Positions 62,291-64,000 of a DNA stretch of 64,000 bases are shown here, one piece after another. How positions within the stretch are numbered: position 1 is the stretch's first letter; every line of letters starts with the position of its first letter. The stretch is taken from positions 31,545,795 to 31,609,794 of the forward strand of contig NC_092670.1 of NCBI RefSeq assembly GCF_964355755.1, written 5' to 3'. The notes below the pieces were generated by a model that was not told the origin of the DNA, ran no database searches, and worked only from the letters and a program-made list of their open reading frames with translations. Both the position numbers and the translations under genes were made by a program. The DNA is from Antedon mediterranea (taxonomy: Eukaryota > Echinodermata > Crinoidea > Comatulida > Antedonidae).

Positions 62291-64000
62291 CCATATTGGT
62301 AGGTTGAGTATGGTCGACTTTTAAGCCACAGTACGCCTGTATGAGAGTTAACATGCGGAATTATAAATTGCTCTTTTTGGGGTAACATCCATCGATCTTG
62401 GAATTTACAGAACTTAATTTAACTTATGACGTCTCCTTGTCGGACAATACGTTGATATAAAAGGTCATTAATATTTATGTTCTTAAAAAAAATCGTATCG
62501 AGTAAAATCAGTTAACATAAACTTCATTTGTAAGCCTAAAATGTCATAGGCTATATAAAAAAAAACTGCTTAGACTAAATTTTCAAACCCAGTTAAATGC
62601 CTACATTAAAATACATAATATATCATGATGACACCAATGCATGTAAATTAAACATTTATTCTAGATAAAAACAATCATCAAATAAAATAAGATTGCCTGA
62701 TACTTTGGTGCGGCACTCTTGGTAAACCACGGGTACCCCAGTGGAGTGTTGGGAGAAAAACGAAACAAGAACCACTGTTTTTGTTTTGTTTTTCTGTTTG
62801 TTTGAAAACGTAATGTTCCAAGGGTAAACAAAAATCCATTTAGTAGGTCTACAATGCAAGTGTTATGATATTATAATAAAACAATTAATATTTTGATATT
62901 GATTATAGGTCATGTGTACCTGCTAACTGTTGGTTGTGTGATATGAAAATGAGTTTTGCTGGCGATATGAAAATGGGTTTAGTCCTCCATTCGCTTCTAC
63001 TTCATCATTCAGATTAAGGAATGAATTAATTGTAAAAAAAAACCACGAACAAATCAGACGACATTGTTATGCCGATTCTCTCGATAAACGCAAAAGCAAT
63101 TTCTTATTGATGACGTAACACAAATTTGCATTTTTAAGCCACGATTGTTAAAGTTTAACGTGCACGTGCGTCTTTATTTTGCAATTAAAGTTTATAAAAT
63201 GAATGAAATTTATCACAGAAGGTCCGTAGGCCTACATAACAAAAAACACAAAAGTTACGGATAACCAAAAAAGATTATTCCATCAATCACAAGGAGTTAT
63301 CCGCCAAGGTGCGAATAACTAAAAAGCACTCTCAACACAAACGATTGTAATTGAATCAAAAATGCATTATGTACGCATGCGTGTTCAAATAACAATCCCG
63401 GAAATGTGTATAGTTCATTTATATCACTTGTTATCATAATTGTGACGCACATATGAATATTCATATCTTCATTTTGTTTCGTACAAGAATGTTTATTTCA
63501 ATATTAAAAAGATACCGTAGTAGGCTAATGCTTTATGTGAGAATTTCTAAAACATGTTTCAATCAAAATTAACACTTTATCGGTAATCTAAAATACATTG
63601 TAAGATATTAATATATGATGACACTGATAGGGTACACATTTAATGTTTTCTGTGTATAAAATGAAATCACTCAACCCAACATTTTTACCGGTTGCTCCAG
63701 TGCGGTGCTACGGTACCCCATCGCAGTATTCGGGTAAAACTTTTACAAAAGTTGGATGTTAATATGAAAATATGAAATGTTCAATTCTCCGGGTTTTTTT
63801 TCTGATTGATCTACATTCATTCGTTTATCTGTTCATCTCTTTCAAAGAGCTATAACTCTGATTGTAACGCTTCAAAAGCAACCATGGTGCAGGCATGGTT
63901 GGTTGGTTGAATGGTTGCTTTTGTTGTTTCCATTACAATTATCGTGGGCAATCATGTCATTTCTGTGTAGTGTTTATAGATAAATGGTTGAAATTTGCAT
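62291..64000. other. Right-hand region with no gene seen
   Basis: AT-rich DNA with short open stretches only. I saw no splice-flanked conserved coding segment, tRNA or recognised transposon end. Confidence 0.5.

Overview
This is a window of an animal nuclear genome: AT-rich, with intron-rich genes and GT-AG splice sites, no operons and no ribosome binding sites. The proteins match vertebrate orthologues well. The DNA is rich in AGGCCTA/CTAG palindromes, tRNA-derived SINEs, Helitrons and palindromic MITEs. I infer an invertebrate deuterostome, most likely an echinoderm such as a feather star or sea cucumber; the species is not proven.

Layout. 1-2180: two Helitron-type elements in tandem. 2.65-5.0 kb, minus strand: a small unrecognised coiled-coil gene. 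5.0-6.9 kb: the region between divergent genes, with an inverted repeat carrying CRE-like TGACGTCA. 6914-12940, plus: peroxisomal 3-ketoacyl-CoA thiolase (ACAA1), 10 coding exons, 462 aa, with an N-terminal PTS2. 13590-34305, plus: syndetin/VPS50, 29 coding exons, 947 aa. Its introns hold a 34-bp minisatellite, a Helitron, two ~560-bp TIR elements, a Mutator-like foldback element with a 10-bp target duplication, SINEs and MITEs. 34.6-36.07 kb: a third Helitron-type element. 38032-45262, plus: CIR1 (CBF1-interacting corepressor), 6 coding exons, 516 aa. Its last intron holds a ~3.9-kb transposon with long inverted ends and a decayed gene for an XPG/FEN1-like nuclease joined to a cysteine-rich zinc module. 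45668-46984: a second copy, inverted, of the VPS50-intron Helitron. 49104-54170, minus: a secernin (SCRN2/3-like), 5 coding exons, 382 aa, with a GC-AG first intron and a 25-bp minisatellite in that intron. 54.7-62.3 kb: a very large inverted structure, in which two oppositely oriented arrays of a ~103-bp satellite flank a spacer with mirrored GCGTCGATGAAAATT arrays. 62.3-64 kb: no gene seen.

The host genes serve unrelated housekeeping roles (peroxisomal beta-oxidation, endosomal recycling, Notch/CSL corepression and splicing, an Ntn-hydrolase-like protein), so no pathway joins them. The unusual content lies in the mobile and satellite DNA. The strongest candidates for something undescribed are the inverted satellite block with higher-order repeats, the nuclease-encoding transposon with nuclear-receptor-type DR1 motifs in its ends, and the AGGCCTA/CTAG tracts found near the 5' end of every recognised gene. 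All coordinates and splice sites were read by eye, without alignment software.
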